NCBI GenBank assembly: GCA_034766995.1
Contig: CM068320.1
Location: forward strand, 14,966,187 to 15,030,186
DNA: 64,000 nt
Source: Acanthacorydalis orientalis
Taxonomy: Eukaryota; Arthropoda; Insecta; Megaloptera; Corydalidae
Reading direction: 5' to 3'
Made by a program: the position numbers and the translations under genes. Under the pieces are notes generated by a model. The model ran no database searches, was not told the DNA's origin, and was given only the letters and a program-made list of their open reading frames with translations. Positions 1 through 13,662 of the stretch are shown here, piece by piece (positions within the stretch are counted from its first letter, which is position 1; every line of letters starts with the position of its first letter).

Positions 1-364
1 AACTCATGTTATAATTTTCCCTAAGAACAATCCTATTGCCTGATAAGACATACATACATACATACAGGCATACACATATACACTTATATATTGGTTCATG
101 TACTCTTAATATCAAAATAAAGAAGCATTCACATAAAAAAATTAGAAAGTACTATATGGAAAATGTAAACTGCAAACTTTGTGATTTTAACTACGCTTAC
201 AAATATGACAAAGACCAAAACAATAGAAAAATAAAATTCAAAAACACGTATAACCGACTACAAACTTTTTGTAACTTTTTTTACTACATTCAATTTAAAC
301 TGTGGAAAAAATAAACAAACAATTGTATTTTTATAATATATGTATATATTACACATATATGCTG
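1..364. other. AT-rich sequence with no gene
   Basis: Only short chance open frames with no recognisable motif are present. The stretch lies downstream of the NUAK gene's 3' end. A run of short catacata repeats near 50-80 is simple sequence. Confidence 0.6.
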
Positions 365-660
365 TGTGTATATGTGTATGTATGTGTATGATATCTCTGT
401 GTGTGTATGTATCTGTGTGTGTGTATGATCTGTGTGTGTGTATGATCTGTGTGTGTGTATGTATCTGTGTGTGTGTATGTATCTGTGTGTGTATGTATCT
501 GTGTGTGTGTATGCATCTGTGTGTGTGTATGCATCTGTGTGTGCGTATGCATCTGTGTGTGCGTATGCATCTGTGTGTGTATGTATGTGTGTGTGTATGT
601 GTGTACGTACGTACGTGTATGCGTGTGTGTATGTGTGTGCGCGCGTGCGTATGTGTATAT
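365..660. repeat. Compound GT/ATGT/CTGT microsatellite
   Basis: About 300 bases alternate tgtgtgtgtatg and atctgtgtg units, with acgt and gcgc variants at the right end. All long open frames across it on either strand are artefacts of the repeat (His-Thr or Val-Cys peptides). Confidence 0.95.
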
Positions 661-982
661 ATATACATAAATATGTAAAATATAGATAACAGAAGTAAAA
701 GAATGATCTGCAGAAAATAACCTTCAATAAAAACAAAAGCAAATGATAATTTAAATTACCAAAGTATATTATAAAAATCATATCAAATAAATGATGGATA
801 TATGAAAAAACGTAGAGTTATAAAATATCATAAAAAAAGCTAATAAATTTATACAAAAGTGAACATAATACAAGAAGTATACATTAAAAGAATAAATACA
901 AATTTAACTATCATTCACAAAAATCAACAATGTAATAATCTTTTCAATAATCACTAAAGACTTGTACATATACTTTAATACA

Positions 983-988
<6 letters not shown>

Positions 989-1042
<54 letters not shown>
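989..1042. repeat. (TA)n microsatellite
   Basis: Near-pure TA tract followed by a short (AC)n run. It lies downstream of the NUAK stop codon. Confidence 0.95.
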
Positions 1043-1049
<7 letters not shown>

Positions 1050-1537
1050 CAAACAAACACACACACACATATATACACACAATTACTGAATATATCTGAT
1101 TACAATTACTAATTGATAGTTTAAAAATATTTACAACAGTTTTAGAGAACTCCAGCTTCCAATATTTCTATACAAAATACATTATAGTAGATAAAAAAAA
1201 AAAAAAAATTAATTTTTTTCATTTGAAAATTTAACTTGAGTAAATATATTGAATGTAGAGTATGATTTGTAAAAACAAAAAACAAAAAATATATGCAAAC
1301 ATATTATGCAAAACAGTACAAAATGCAAAACTTTTGAACTACATTTTCCATTCTGTTAGAATTAACATCTAATAAAACTATTAAATATTAGTAATATATT
1401 TATTTACTGTTTCAAATTGAGAATATTCTAGAACTTTTATTTTTTATATAATGTATGAAAAATAATGTGGAAAATTGTTCAAAATAAAACAAAAATAAAT
1501 CTAATTAAAAAGTACTTTTCATGACTACCGAGCTATT

Positions 1538-1543
1538 TTTATT
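1538..1543 (-). terminator. Probable NUAK polyadenylation signal
   Basis: An AATAAA hexamer on the minus strand lies about 45 nt past the NUAK stop codon. It is the first canonical signal downstream. In DNA this AT-rich the hexamer is weak evidence; its position makes it plausible. Confidence 0.45.
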
Positions 1544-1586
1544 TTAAAAGCCAGTTTTACATATGTAGCCATGTCACATGAAGGCT

Positions 1587-2313
1587 CTAATATTTTCTTA
1601 TTTGTAAAAACGCACCTCTTGGTAGAGTTTGAGATTCTCCAAATGCTTTTTCTATATCAGTTGCAAGTTCTCTGCTTACACTTCGCCTCCAAGGAGTGTG
1701 CGGACTATTAGCTACACTGCTTGAACTCGATTCTCGTTCTCGACTAAACGTCCGTCCAAATGGCAGATGTCTAATTTAAGATAATTAATGAGTATATTAA
1801 TTAAACTCTAACTGAAAATATTCGTGAACCTTAATTTTATAGCAATTCGTGTGTGTGTCTGTGTATATATTATAAACAAATATATTTATATTTTACATGC
1901 ATATATATGTAACTAATTTTTAGTCAAAATTTCAATTAAAACAATATACACTTTTAATATTTTATTAAATGATATGAAAATTATATATAAATATGAAATA
2001 AATTTGAATTTATCTTTATTTAATAGTTTTATATTATTGTTCAGTTATACAACCAAATAAAATTAATAATTGGTACACAAATAAAAAAATACCTCACACA
2101 CCACAAATTTTCTTATTTTTTTTGCTAAAATGCTAATAAATGTGTTAATTTTTATTGTAGCATGTAAGGCTTTCATTTCATTATGTAAATTAATACAGGA
2201 ACAGTGCCAAACTATAATTGTGTAAATAACTATTATTTTTAATGTATCTATACATCTAGCTGTTTAAAAATGTGTACATATGTATATTTGTGTGTGGATA
2301 TATACATATACAC

Positions 2314-2392
<79 letters not shown>

Positions 2393-5300
2393 AATATATA
2401 TATATAAAAATATATATATATATATACATTCATAGATAAGAACACAGATACATACATGCATAAATGTACATGTGTGTGCATTTACATATTTAATAGACGT
2501 ATCTAAATAAATGAGAACACACAGGCACAATATAATAATACTAAATCGGCGTGTCATTAATGAAATTTCATATAATTTAATTTACACTTAGTTTTTTAAT
2601 AAAATCAATTTACTAAAACACTAAAAATTACATTTTTCTATCACGCACGCACACAACACAGGTACTTATGCAGACTATATAAATAGAAACATAAAATTAC
2701 ATGAAATATTAATTATAAATTCCACTGAAATTAAATTGTACTTAAATAAGTAAAATTACTTACAAATAATGTGAATTTATGAATAAAAAAATATAACTAC
2801 TTAACAATTCCTTACTGTTATTGATTATATTAATTAGAAATAGTAAGAATACATAATCACTTAAATTTCTTTACAATATTATTCATCTGTCAACTGTAAT
2901 TTAATAGAATATTATTTTTTTAGAAAAAATAAAATTCTTTTCTTCCCTTCACTTAGGTGATTGTACAATTTTATAATAGCTTATTAAATAAACAAGCTTT
3001 TATAGCTGAAGTATATGAATGAAAATATAACAGTGAAAAAATTGACTTCAGCTTACTTACATGACAGTTTCCGAAGATTCACTTCTATAGCTATAGCTGC
3101 TATAATGAGTGCTTGCAGTAGCAATAATATTACCATTTACAAAGAATAATGTCATTTTTAATCTGGAACTAAAATATTTTATAAAAATAATGCTCACCTT
3201 CCAGAATCATTTCTAGTTGGAAAGTTCCAAAAGTTGTCATGTCCAAAATGGCTTAACAATCGGCTATTAGGAAATCCTGGTCGACCACTATCTTCTACAT
3301 TTAATCGTTGTGTTAAACTTCGTACCTAATTATAATTGATACATAGAAGTATAACCCACATATTTTTTAAAGGTATGTTGATTTAATAAAACTAAGAAAT
3401 TTTAACTCACCCTTGATAATAAAGTAGAAAATAAATTTTCAGCAGTTAGTAATTCAAAACCTTCATCGTCATCTTCTTCCCCAGAACTTAGTGAATCTGC
3501 ATGTTCTAATGTGACTTTTCGAGAAGGTCTTGAACTTCTGAAATGTAACAAAAATATTAACTGGATATTAGAAAAACTATGAAATACTGACAGATTTAAA
3601 AAAATTTACATTTCTATATGAATTACGTTCATTATTTTTCTAAAAAAAAAATAAATATACAAATATTAAAAATATTCATAATCATATATTTAATACACAG
3701 AGCGATTTCAATTTATATAACGATTATATTCTTGAAAAGTGGATAATTTGAAACATAAATTTAGATCATTTTCTACAAAAAAATTCAGTATATTACAAAT
3801 CAGTAAATGTATCTGCAAAGTAAATAAAAACAAAATTTAATAAGTTTTTAAAAAGAATATATGAAAACAAACATAAAACCACATAGAATATAAACAAAGA
3901 TCATAAGTTTTAATTAATAGAACATGTGTATATGTATTTGATTAAAGAATTGAAAGTTACATTGAAAAATAGTGCTGGTACTTATTTAGAAACTTTGTAC
4001 AAAAGACATTTCTTTTTCACATTTTTTACTAGCTTGCATTATTTTTAATTTGCATAAGTCAAAATCGTATTATATCCACCTTTATAAATTAGATGACAAA
4101 GTAAAATATACCATGACAATATACTTCACCTTAACCTATGCAAATGGAAAGCATCCCGATGTGCATCTTCATTGTCACTGTCACGACCTATCGAACTATG
4201 CCTATGAAGCGTTGCAAATGGAGATTCATCTTCAGAACCTTCTTTATCATTCAATAAAGAACTGAAAAACAAATTTATATATATTAATAAGTTTTAATAA
4301 AAAAAATGAACATTCTTTACAACAATAAAAAATCAAATATTAACCTTATTAAAAAAAAGTTGAGACTGAATCAACTAATTGTAATTTGTTTCATACCTGT
4401 GTACTTGGATTTGAAGTTGTTTCTTATCCTTGAGATCACTATTTGAATTTTTTCTTCCACTATCCATTTCGTCTATCGACATCCTCAAATAGATACTAGC
4501 ATCTACCTGAAGATGATGATAGATGAAAATAGTAGTGGAAGAAAAAAATCAAATAATGTCCTCATGAACAAGAAGCATCACTTGAATTTACTAACATTTG
4601 TTCATTATTAGATTAACACATTTTGATATAAGATAAAATAATAAATATCAGATATATTAACATTTTTTAACTGAGTTTAAAAATTGAACAGCTTTTTTTT
4701 TATTTTTATATATTAAAAGCATAAACTTAAATATAAAATGTGTACATTGATTGTATCAAGAAATATTTTAAAAGAAATGTAATTTAAACAAATGAATACA
4801 GTTAGTTAATAAAATGACCTCTGCTAAAATACAGAATTCAAAATATATATCAACTATTTCATTTCTTTTCATTATCAATCAAATTGAAAAAATCTTAGAA
4901 ATCTCACCTTATGTGTCTTGTACGTCCAAACCGTGGCATTCTGCTACTTTTGCTTGTAGTAGTGCTACTTGTTTCTGAAGGTTCTAAACTACCTGCACGT
5001 GGTGTAACGTATCCACCACCTTCTACTGCAATTGGAATAATGTATTCCCGAGGAGATTTCTTAATTGGTTCTGGTTGTCCTGATACAGTACTATCAGTAT
5101 CAGAATCTTGTGTTGATTGTCTTGACATACTGTTCACCCTTTATTAAATAATAAAAAAAAATATAAATAAATAAATAAATTAACTCTACAAGAGTATTAA
5201 TAATAATAATAAACTTGGTAAGAATATTAAAAAATCAAAAAAAATTTTTTTTCATTTTCATGCCTTTATAACAATATTTTATAAAATAGAGAAACATTTT

Positions 5301-8300
5301 CTACATTTACAATAAATAATTGCTGAACTGAGAAAATGTGTAATATTATATAAAAAGATAAAAATTACCTCTGAGTTTGACTAACAGATCGTTGTGTTTG
5401 GAATGATCTTGGTGTTGGAGGTTTGGTGGGCGGAGATTGAATATTACTATTTTCATTACCTTCTTGCTCAAATGATATTGGAATAATTCTCTCTTTTGGT
5501 TTTGATTTACTTTCTGGCTCCAAAGAAGTAGATCTACAAATGAATAAGTAATAAATGTACTGTTACAATTTTAATTCATCAGACCTTTAGTTATATTGTA
5601 TAAATAAGATTTGAATAAATTATAAACTTTCAATTAACCATATTATATTAAATAAAAGTGATTCATGCATAACTTATACATGAATTACTCTTACTTAATA
5701 CAATAACTTTCTGTTGGACGTTCAAGTTTACAATATAAATTTGATGAATTTTATGAGAAAAAAGATTCTTACAAAATTAACATATTTAAGTTCAATAAAT
5801 ACATAAACATCACTTACCTGAAACCAACTTTTTGAGGTGTTGACACAGGGAAAGAAACTTCAGATCTTTGTGTAGTGAGTTTTGGATGACCTTCAACACG
5901 ATGTTGCATCTCTGTTTTAAATTCCATTGATGCAGGCTTTGGTTGAGGATAATTTAAAGTTATTTCTGCTTTTGTTGTTTTTCTTCTCGGTAATGTAGCG
6001 GATTTTAAATTTACTTCTACACTTGATATTTTAGTACCATCATCAAGTGACGTTTTATTTTCAGCTTCTTGTTCAGGTATAAAATATTTTGTTTGTTCAG
6101 GTGTTGACACATGAACTGATGCAGTTCTGATATCAGTAGGGTTTGGTCCAACCTGCAATTTGAGAAACCTTTTCCCATCAGCTCCATTAGAAGTTGGAGA
6201 TGAAATTAAATTATCAATTCCTCCAGACGCTGAACGGCCACTTGCACCAAAAGGTACTGGAGGTTTACGAACACAAGGTCTTGACTTTGATTTTCGTGTT
6301 CCTTCTCTATCCAGTGCATTTGAAATTATGTTCACAGCATTTCTCAATTTAAACTTTCTTTCTTCATCTTCTGGTGTAACTGCTGGTAAAGAATTACTAT
6401 CTGAATGATTTGATTGTGATTCTATTTTCTCCACTTCAGTTACTTCACCTTCGGAAGATTTATGATCTTTTTCATTATAGCTCTTGTCTGTTTGCATTGG
6501 TGTATTTGAATTTTGATTACTATCTTTTATTTCCTCTTGATTAACAACAGTTTGTTTAGGATCTGTATTTAAATTTTTTTTCGATGAAGTACTTTTTACT
6601 GCTGGAGGAACTGAACTCACCAAACTAGCTTTACGTTCAAATGCTTGTTTAAATCCTCCAACATTGACACCTGGAATGAAAATTTTTTTAGGTTTTTCAG
6701 AAACTCCTGATTTGTTTTCAGTTGATGATAATAAATTTTGGAATTTTTCTGCAGTCTCAAAGATTTTTGATCTACGCCTTTCAATTGGCTTTGTAGGTGC
6801 TCGGGCATCTTCATTTTTAGTTTCATCCGATTCAATTTTCTTTTCTAAAGATTCCTCATTAGCCATATTATTTTGTTTTTTGTCAAGATCAAGATCTAAA
6901 GTTTCTTCTTTTGAATTATTATCTAATAAAATTTTATTTTCAGGTGTCTCAAGATTAGATTCACTAACAGTATTATTTTCAATTTGATTTTTATCAGCCA
7001 TCACTTTTTTTTTCACTACTTTCTTCGTAGCTGATGTCTCATTTTTCAACTCACTGTTTTGATTTTCTACAATATTTTCTTTATGTACGATTTCATTATC
7101 ATTTGTATGTTTATCATTTATATTTGTTTCATTTTCATTGTTATTTGAAGTCTTATTACTAATATTATCAGTTTTGGTTTTCTTTACTTTTATTGATTTT
7201 CGTTTTATGGCACTATTTTTACGATTAGCTTCTTCCACTAATTCTGCACACATTGCACCTTCTGGTAAGTTTTCATTTTCTAATTCAGTAAATTTACTTT
7301 TATCTGTCTCCAATGACTTTGTATTTGATATCTGTTCTGACAATGCTTCTGAATTTACAACATTTTCTGTGTTGGTTTCTTTAATATTACTATCATCGGT
7401 GGATATTGATTTTGTATGCTTATTTCTACTAGTTGACCTATGTCCAGACCTCCTCTCACTTGAACTATCACGATCTTTTTTTCTTGATCGTTCCTTTCTC
7501 TTAGCACCTGATTGATTTGCTGTATCAGAACTTACTGTCATTTCAAGTTTTCGTTTTGGAGACTGCTTATCAGATTCTAAAAAAAAAAAAATTTAAATAA
7601 TTTTAAAAATAGCTAAAAATTAAAAAAAAACACATCTTATAAAATACCTGTAATAGATGAATCAACTATTGCATCTCTTAACTTATGTTGTGGTGTTCCA
7701 CGATCTATAATACTACCTGTGGACATCGATCGGGTAGGAGCAACTACATCTTCTCCATTTGTTTCAGATGCATTCTGGAATGTTTTTAGTTTAGTCTAAG
7801 TTGAAATAGTATGTAATTGGTGTTAATTAATAACTATATTTATTATATAAAATTAAAACATATTATTGTTAAATTTATAATTCAAAAATATGGTTTTATT
7901 ATAAATTTCATCCAATTAATGACAATAATTTACAATTGTTTTTATATATTTATATAAAAAAAATAAATTATTTGTTTACTTTTTCTGATACCTTAAGATT
8001 ATAGTCAAGATATAATTTAAAAAAATATATAAATTAAATTGTGTTCAGATTTTAATTTAAATAAAATTTATACTCACTTCTTCAGAAGTAATAACCATTT
8101 TATCACTTCCCACTTGAGGTGGAGGTACAAGAGAAAGAAGTAAATCTAATCGAACAGGAGTTTGATTTGCTAAATGCTCCGCAATGTCTAAACAAGAAGC
8201 ATCATATCCTTCGTTTACCCACCAATGTGAGCATATTTTTTCCATATCAGCACGTTTACTAGGTGTTACTGTCAGCATATCTCTAATTAATGATGATGCA

Positions 8301-9481
8301 GCTACAAAAAAATATAATAATCAAATATTATCTACTAAATAAAATGTACAAAATATATTGTTGAATATATATACATATTGTTAAAATTTTACATTAAATT
8401 ACATTAATTTACATATAAATTTCAAATATAAGAACAAAATGAAGAATTAAATATAAAAGTAATATATAGTTTTGAAATAAAAATCCGTATCATACTGATA
8501 AAAAATTAAATTCTGAAGATGTTTTACTCACGACTAGGTGTTTTTGGCTCAAAATAATCTCCTTGGGAAATTTGTTTTACAAGACGTTTAAAATTACTTC
8601 CATCAAATGGCATAGCCCCATATACCAGTGTATAAAGTAATACGCCTAATGACCAACAATCAACTTCTGGTCCGTGGTATGGAGTACCTTTAACAATTTC
8701 AGGAGAAGCATATAATGGCGATCCACAAAATGTAGATAATAATCGTTGGCCATCAAAGACATTTGATAATCCAAAATCGGCTATCTGAAAAACAATAAAA
8801 CTATGAATTTTACATGTAATAACATTTATTACACATTAATTGATTGAACAGAAACAAATTTATTGTAACCTTCGCATTTCCATTCTCATCTAGTAAGATG
8901 TTTTCAAGTTTCAGGTCCCGATGACAGATTTTATGTTTGTGACAATAATAAACAGCCGTAGCAATTTGTCTAAAAATACGCCTAGCTTCTTCTTCTCCCA
9001 ACACTTTCCTTTCTGACAAATAATCATAAAGTTCTCCCCCAGCTGCGTATTCCATGACTAGCACCATTTTCTCTCGATTTTCAAAAACTATTTAAAATAT
9101 TATTAATTTTTACAATTTATTATTTTTAAGTTCACTAATAAAACATTTTTAATTTTAAACCCTTACATTTCTATATCTTACACATTTATATTTCACTAAA
9201 AGCATAATATGTGCAATGAAATTCTAATGTTAAAATACCAAATACCTTCATATATGTGTATAATATTGGGATGTTGCACTGATGACATAATTTGAATTTC
9301 TCTACGGATGCGGATAAGATCAGCCTCAGTTTCTATTTTACATTTTTTTATAGTTTTAATAGCGACTTCCTGTCCAGTTTCCTTATTGATTCCTAATTGT
9401 ACTTTACCATAAGTTCCTTGACCTAATTTTTTTATAATATCAAACCTAAAATAAAGAAAACAAATAAATAAATTAATATAA

Positions 9482-9513
<32 letters not shown>

Positions 9514-9935
9514 CAATACAGGGTACTCTTAGGCCAAGCCCCAAATAAGGACTGGACCAAGAGAATCTATACAAGTGGCAGATTCTTCTCCCGGCTCCTT
9601 GTACAAATTGTCACAGGACATGGGAGACTAAGCTACCACGAACATATACAAGGCCGAAGGACGGACGGGAAATGTAGATGGTGTGAGGGGGCCGAGGCCC
9701 CCATTCACCTCCTCGCGGAATGTCCAGCATAGGTCAATTTAAGGCGACGATGGTTTGGGGAGTTTTCCTCACCGTGGCCGAACTAGGGTCTATAAACTCG
9801 AGCAGGCTGATAGGCTTCTGGAAGGAAGCGAGATTTCCCGAGTAGTTTTTATCAGCCGAGGGAAGGCATAATGGACTTCGAGTCTAAGTGCCGGGAGGCA
9901 AGATAGCTTCCTCCCTCAAACATAATCTATCTACC

Positions 9936-9967
<32 letters not shown>

Positions 9968-10143
9968 ATATATAAATAAATAAATTGTTGCCTTCCTTTT
10001 AATTACATATAAACTAGTAACCAACCAATACTTTAAACACATTTATAAAAGGTATTGTTATAAATTTTATTAACTTCTGGATACAATTTATAACACAAAA
10101 ATTATTTATTAATTTATCTTAAATTTGACAGTATATTGTGAAC

Positions 10144-10188
<45 letters not shown>

Positions 10189-11340
10189 ATATGTGTATAT
10201 ATATATATATATATACACATATATATATATATATATATATATACCCTTAAAAATGTCTGAAAAATAGTGTAGTACGTGCGTGTTTGCTTTATGAATTTAA
10301 GCTTGTAACTAACGTTACAGAAACTGCAACAAAAATTTGTTCTGCTTTTGGAGAAAATACAATTACACCAAGAACGGCCCAGAGATGGATTAAAAAAATG
10401 TTTCCCGGGGTTGAATCCATTCAAGACGAGACCAGATCAGGCAGACCATCAAATTTAAATATCGACGAATCGGAGACAATGATCGAAGCAAATTCCAGTT
10501 TAACGTGTCAACAGCTCGCAGAATTGTTTAAAGTAAGTGACGAAACAATACGGAAGCATTTACATAAAATAGTAAAGAGGTTGTAATTAAGTAAATGGGT
10601 ACCACACGAATTAACTCTCAATAATAAATTAGAGCGTCTTACAATCTGTACATCTCTTATTTCACAACTAAAATCAGAGAACTTTTTGGATCAAATTTTG
10701 ACCACATGAAAAATGGATTATTTATTCCAACTACAAACGTACTCACCACTGACTTTCATTAGGTGATCCTATCCCACAAAGTCCTAAGTGAAAGTTAACA
10801 CCGCGAAAACTGCTCTTTGTTTGGTGGACTTCAAAAAGAATTATTCACCATGAATATCTACGAGTAGGTCAAACCTCACGGAAAACATTTACAGTGAACA
10901 ACTCCGTGAACGATGCATTAAAACAAAAACAGCCAGTACTTGTAAATCGTACAAAAATATTATTTTTGCGAGATAACGCACGCCTACACGTTGCAGTAGA
11001 GACCATAACAAAAATTATGAATTTAGGGTGGGAGATCCTCCCCATGTCCCGCATTACCCAGACATATCTCCATCAGATTATCACCTATTTTTATCTTTGG
11101 ACAATTGTATGCGTGGTAAACAGTTTAATAATGAAGAAGAAATAAAAATGGAGGTACCTATATTTTTTGAAAATAAAAATAATCAGTTTTATAAAAATCG
11201 AATTTATAAATTATTTTCTTGCTGGGAAAAGGATTGTTCAATGCGAAGGTGGATATTTTGATGAATAAAGTTATTTTATGTAAAAATACACAAGTATTTT
11301 TTTCTCAATTCAAAAACGACAAAACTTTCTTGGTTATCTG

Positions 11341-11400
<60 letters not shown>

Positions 11401-12039
11401 CACATATATACACACATATGCATACATATAACATTAGTTTCTCTAATTCTATCTGGTAAGGGAATGTGATCTGTCTGGCCTGAAGTTTTTAGTTCGTTCG
11501 TTTTCCATGAACTTATTCAGCAAACACCACAAGTCACCTCTTATTGTGTAACTTAAATAAGTCAAAAATCATAAGATTTGTGCCTGGCAATTGTTATAAA
11601 GTGCTTAGTGCCCTTGGCTTTCTTTTGTCTAATTTTAATGAGTTTCCTTTATTCATTCAATAATTACTTTATTTGTTAAGCAAATAAAAATTCATTTAAA
11701 AAGTCAAACATTTTCAAATAATCAAAAAAATATCATAAGCAAATAAATAAGATTACCTTTTAATTTTCAAATAATTATTATTAAATAATTCATATGAAAA
11801 AGATAAATGGTAAGAACGAAACTGTTTCTCTAATCTGTTAAATGTTTCTTATAAAATAGATCAAAAAATGTGTTTTATTAGTAAAATTTTAATTAAAATA
11901 GAAACATTTAAACTTTATAGTATAGGTACTAACCTTTGTTTTAACTTACGACGGTGGTTGTGCAATCTTACGCCCCCTGTACTTTCAATTCCCCCCATAA
12001 TATTATTGATATTTGCTTCATTAACCACCATGTTGAGAC
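1587..12039 (-). CDS. Nuak1: NUAK-family (AMPK-related) Ser/Thr protein kinase, main coding exons
   Basis: Exons, 5' to 3' on the minus strand: 11934-12039, 9246-9445, 8870-9087, 8532-8784, 8078-8301, 7648-7774, 5818-7576, 5369-5533, 4908-5138, 4397-4495, 4136-4261, 3411-3537, 3198-3325, optional 3061-3099 (or 3111), 1587-1770. All phases agree and GT-AG ends are visible. The protein is ~1,313 aa from the ATG at 12031, or ~1,329 aa with the upstream exon. The kinase domain comes first: glycine loop GQGTYGKV, lysine in VAIK, catalytic loop [11 protein letters not shown], and an activation loop TFCGSP whose Thr is the LKB1 target in this family. The lobe ends at [10 protein letters not shown] long Lys/Asn/Glu/Ser-rich disordered tail follows, then a conserved-looking segment with [15 protein letters not shown] and a C-terminal VRSLTQRLN block. 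In the family, NUAK kinases act in myosin phosphatase control, cytoskeleton and protein quality control. Family assignment is firm. Confidence 0.93.
1771..3060 (-). other. NUAK last intron, AT-rich with TA repeat
   Basis: No coding similarity is visible. The stretch holds a (TA)n block at 2315-2427 interrupted by aaatata units, and otherwise AT-rich unique sequence. Confidence 0.6.
2315..2427. repeat. Interrupted (TA)n microsatellite
   Basis: TA tracts separated by a few aaata interruptions, inside the last NUAK intron. Confidence 0.95.
3061..3111 (-). CDS. Nuak1: Probable NUAK microexon (39 or 51 nt, frame preserving)
   Basis: On the minus strand a perfect donor (gtaagtaag) follows GTC AT at 3061. 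Two acceptors (ending at 3100 and 3112) give 39 or 51 nt. Both fit the incoming phase from exon 3198-3325 and the outgoing phase into exon 1587-1770. The encoded peptide is rich in Ser and Tyr ([12 protein letters not shown]). Skipping it also keeps frame, so it could be a cassette exon. No transcript evidence is available here. Confidence 0.6.
5818..7576 (-). CDS. Nuak1: Large central NUAK exon encoding the low-complexity tail
   Basis: This 1,759-nt exon encodes ~586 residues right after the kinase C-terminal linker. It opens with a basic stretch (PKRKLE, then RKKDRD) that could serve as a nuclear localisation signal. A long Asn/Lys/Glu/Thr-rich acidic and basic mixture follows, with no predicted fold. 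Local motifs recur near the end: [14 protein letters not shown], and [13 protein letters not shown] before it. Low-complexity N/K/E codons follow the AT bias. The exon is uninterrupted and in phase on both sides, so it is real coding sequence. Function of this tail is not evident. Confidence 0.9.
9494..9514. repeat. (TG)n tract at the LINE 5' edge
   Basis: Short TG repeat directly abutting the first recognisable base of the LINE fragment, next to a (TA)n run. It marks the truncation or insertion boundary. Confidence 0.8.
9515..9940 (+). mobile_element. 5'-truncated non-LTR retrotransposon (R1/Jockey-like) 3' end
   Basis: A GC-rich island within AT-rich intron sequence. The plus frame to about 9731 encodes the C-terminal tail of a LINE ORF2, with TGHGRLSYH followed by a Cys-His finger [17 protein letters not shown] (C-x2-C-x7-H-x4-C) and a stop. 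About 200 nt of 3' UTR follows and the copy ends in TA-rich repeat. Endonuclease and reverse transcriptase regions are missing, so this is a dead 5' truncation. It sits antisense to NUAK, in the intron between the 5' coding exon and the first kinase exon. Confidence 0.8.
10143..10243. repeat. (TA)n microsatellite at the mariner 5' side
   Basis: TA tracts with a few tgta variants directly abut the 5' side of the degenerate mariner, where its terminal repeat should be. Confidence 0.9.
10246..11341 (+). pseudogene. Degenerate mariner transposase copy
   Basis: The plus strand begins with LLYEFKL and continues with a paired HTH region ([41 protein letters not shown]), a typical mariner N-terminus. 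Frameshifts and stops follow. Downstream pieces include [37 protein letters not shown] (second catalytic Asp region) and [16 protein letters not shown] (third Asp). Order and spacing match a ~345-aa mariner transposase. The copy cannot encode an active enzyme. The right end carries an AT-rich terminal stretch to about 11341; the left terminal repeat is not visible and (TA)n takes its place. Confidence 0.85.
11342..11396. repeat. (TA)n microsatellite
   Basis: Pure TA tract directly abutting the 3' end of the mariner copy. Confidence 0.95.
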
Positions 12040-12552
12040 CTGTAATAAATAAATAAATCAATAAATAAATAAATTAATATATATATATATACATACATAC
12101 ACACACACACACACACGAACATACTTTACTTTCATGAAAATATACAAAATAATGCGATAACACTAACAATTACTATAAATTTATTATAAAGGGTCGAGAT
12201 ACCTATATCCAACTACTAGCACAAAATATGAACATTATTATAATATATTATTGAAATTTTAAATTATAAAGAGAACAAATGCACGATGATTACTTGTTGA
12301 AAAATGAATACAAAACTTTTTTAAAATGTTTTTGTAGTTTACATTCTATGCGAGTAGCCATAATTAAAGTCAGCGATCATTGATGTCCCGAACCATGTAT
12401 ATTATTATTGGTACAAAACTGATATAATTTTGAATATTTTAGTAGTAATTTCGACATATCAGTTAAAAAGAGAATACTGAAAAATACACGTAAAATATTA
12501 ATTAATTAAAATCTGTACTGGGAACATTCAGTTATATTTGTATGTATGTATT

Positions 12553-12776
<224 letters not shown>

Positions 12777-13041
12777 CAGTTGAAGGTGTAAGAATATTGA
12801 AATAGTGGAATAAATAGATCAGCAAATACAAAAGAACAAAATTATCGGAATAAGAAATCAAAAAAATATTATGTAACGGAAATGCCGATAAGATATAACT
12901 CGTATAGGTGTCAAATACATATTTTAATGACTACTAATTCTTCTATTTTCTTTTTAATTCTTTAGGAGTATTTGTGAAAAAAAAACTCTATCACCAAAGC
13001 AGAGGTGACACTTTTTATTTCTTTATCTTCGCTGTTAAGCG

Positions 13042-13046
<5 letters not shown>

Positions 13047-13112
<66 letters not shown>
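13047..13112. repeat. (TA)n microsatellite
   Basis: Pure TA tract followed by tacatacat units. Confidence 0.95.
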
Positions 13113-13116
<4 letters not shown>

Positions 13117-13662
13117 CATTCATACATACATATACACACACGTGGTATATGTTTTGAAAATTATTTTAATTACTGTTAATAATTATGACATTATATTTCT
13201 TAAGACGCGATGCAGGGGTCATTTTAACTTATAAGATGTGCCTCCCAGGAAAGATTTTTAAAAGGAGGCAGATGAGATATATGTTGTCTCTTAGAAAAGT
13301 ATCTTGATATTTTTCTATAATTAAAAATCAGTCCCATGCAGACTTTCTGGAAATTTTATTCGTGTTTTGACTGATTGATCGAGATGGCGTGGTCTCTGTT
13401 CTGATTGATTGATACAGTCACATGTTTGTAGCTTTCTCATAGTGTACAATAAAAGAGAGTATACGATTTCAGTGCAGAACTGATAAAAAAAAATTATTCA
13501 AAATATTGTATTCACTGAAGCTTGAAAGTAAAAAAAAATGTTACACATTTTAATATTGTATTTTGTTGGTATATTTTACAATTTTTTTCAATAAAAAGTT
13601 TACGAATTACATTTTACGCAGATTATATTTGTGCGTATAATTTGTTAATTTCTGTTATTTGT

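Noticed and set aside
258..781. Long His-Thr-rich open frames on the minus strand
   Set aside because: They are translations of the GT/ATGT microsatellite and occur in several frames at once.
4050..4265. 71-residue plus-strand open frame
   Set aside because: It is antisense to a well-supported NUAK exon (4136-4261).
8260..8301. Apparent one-base frameshift at the start of a NUAK kinase exon
   Set aside because: On rereading the bases, the exon is 224 nt and continuous (SLIRDMLTV); the shift was a misreading.
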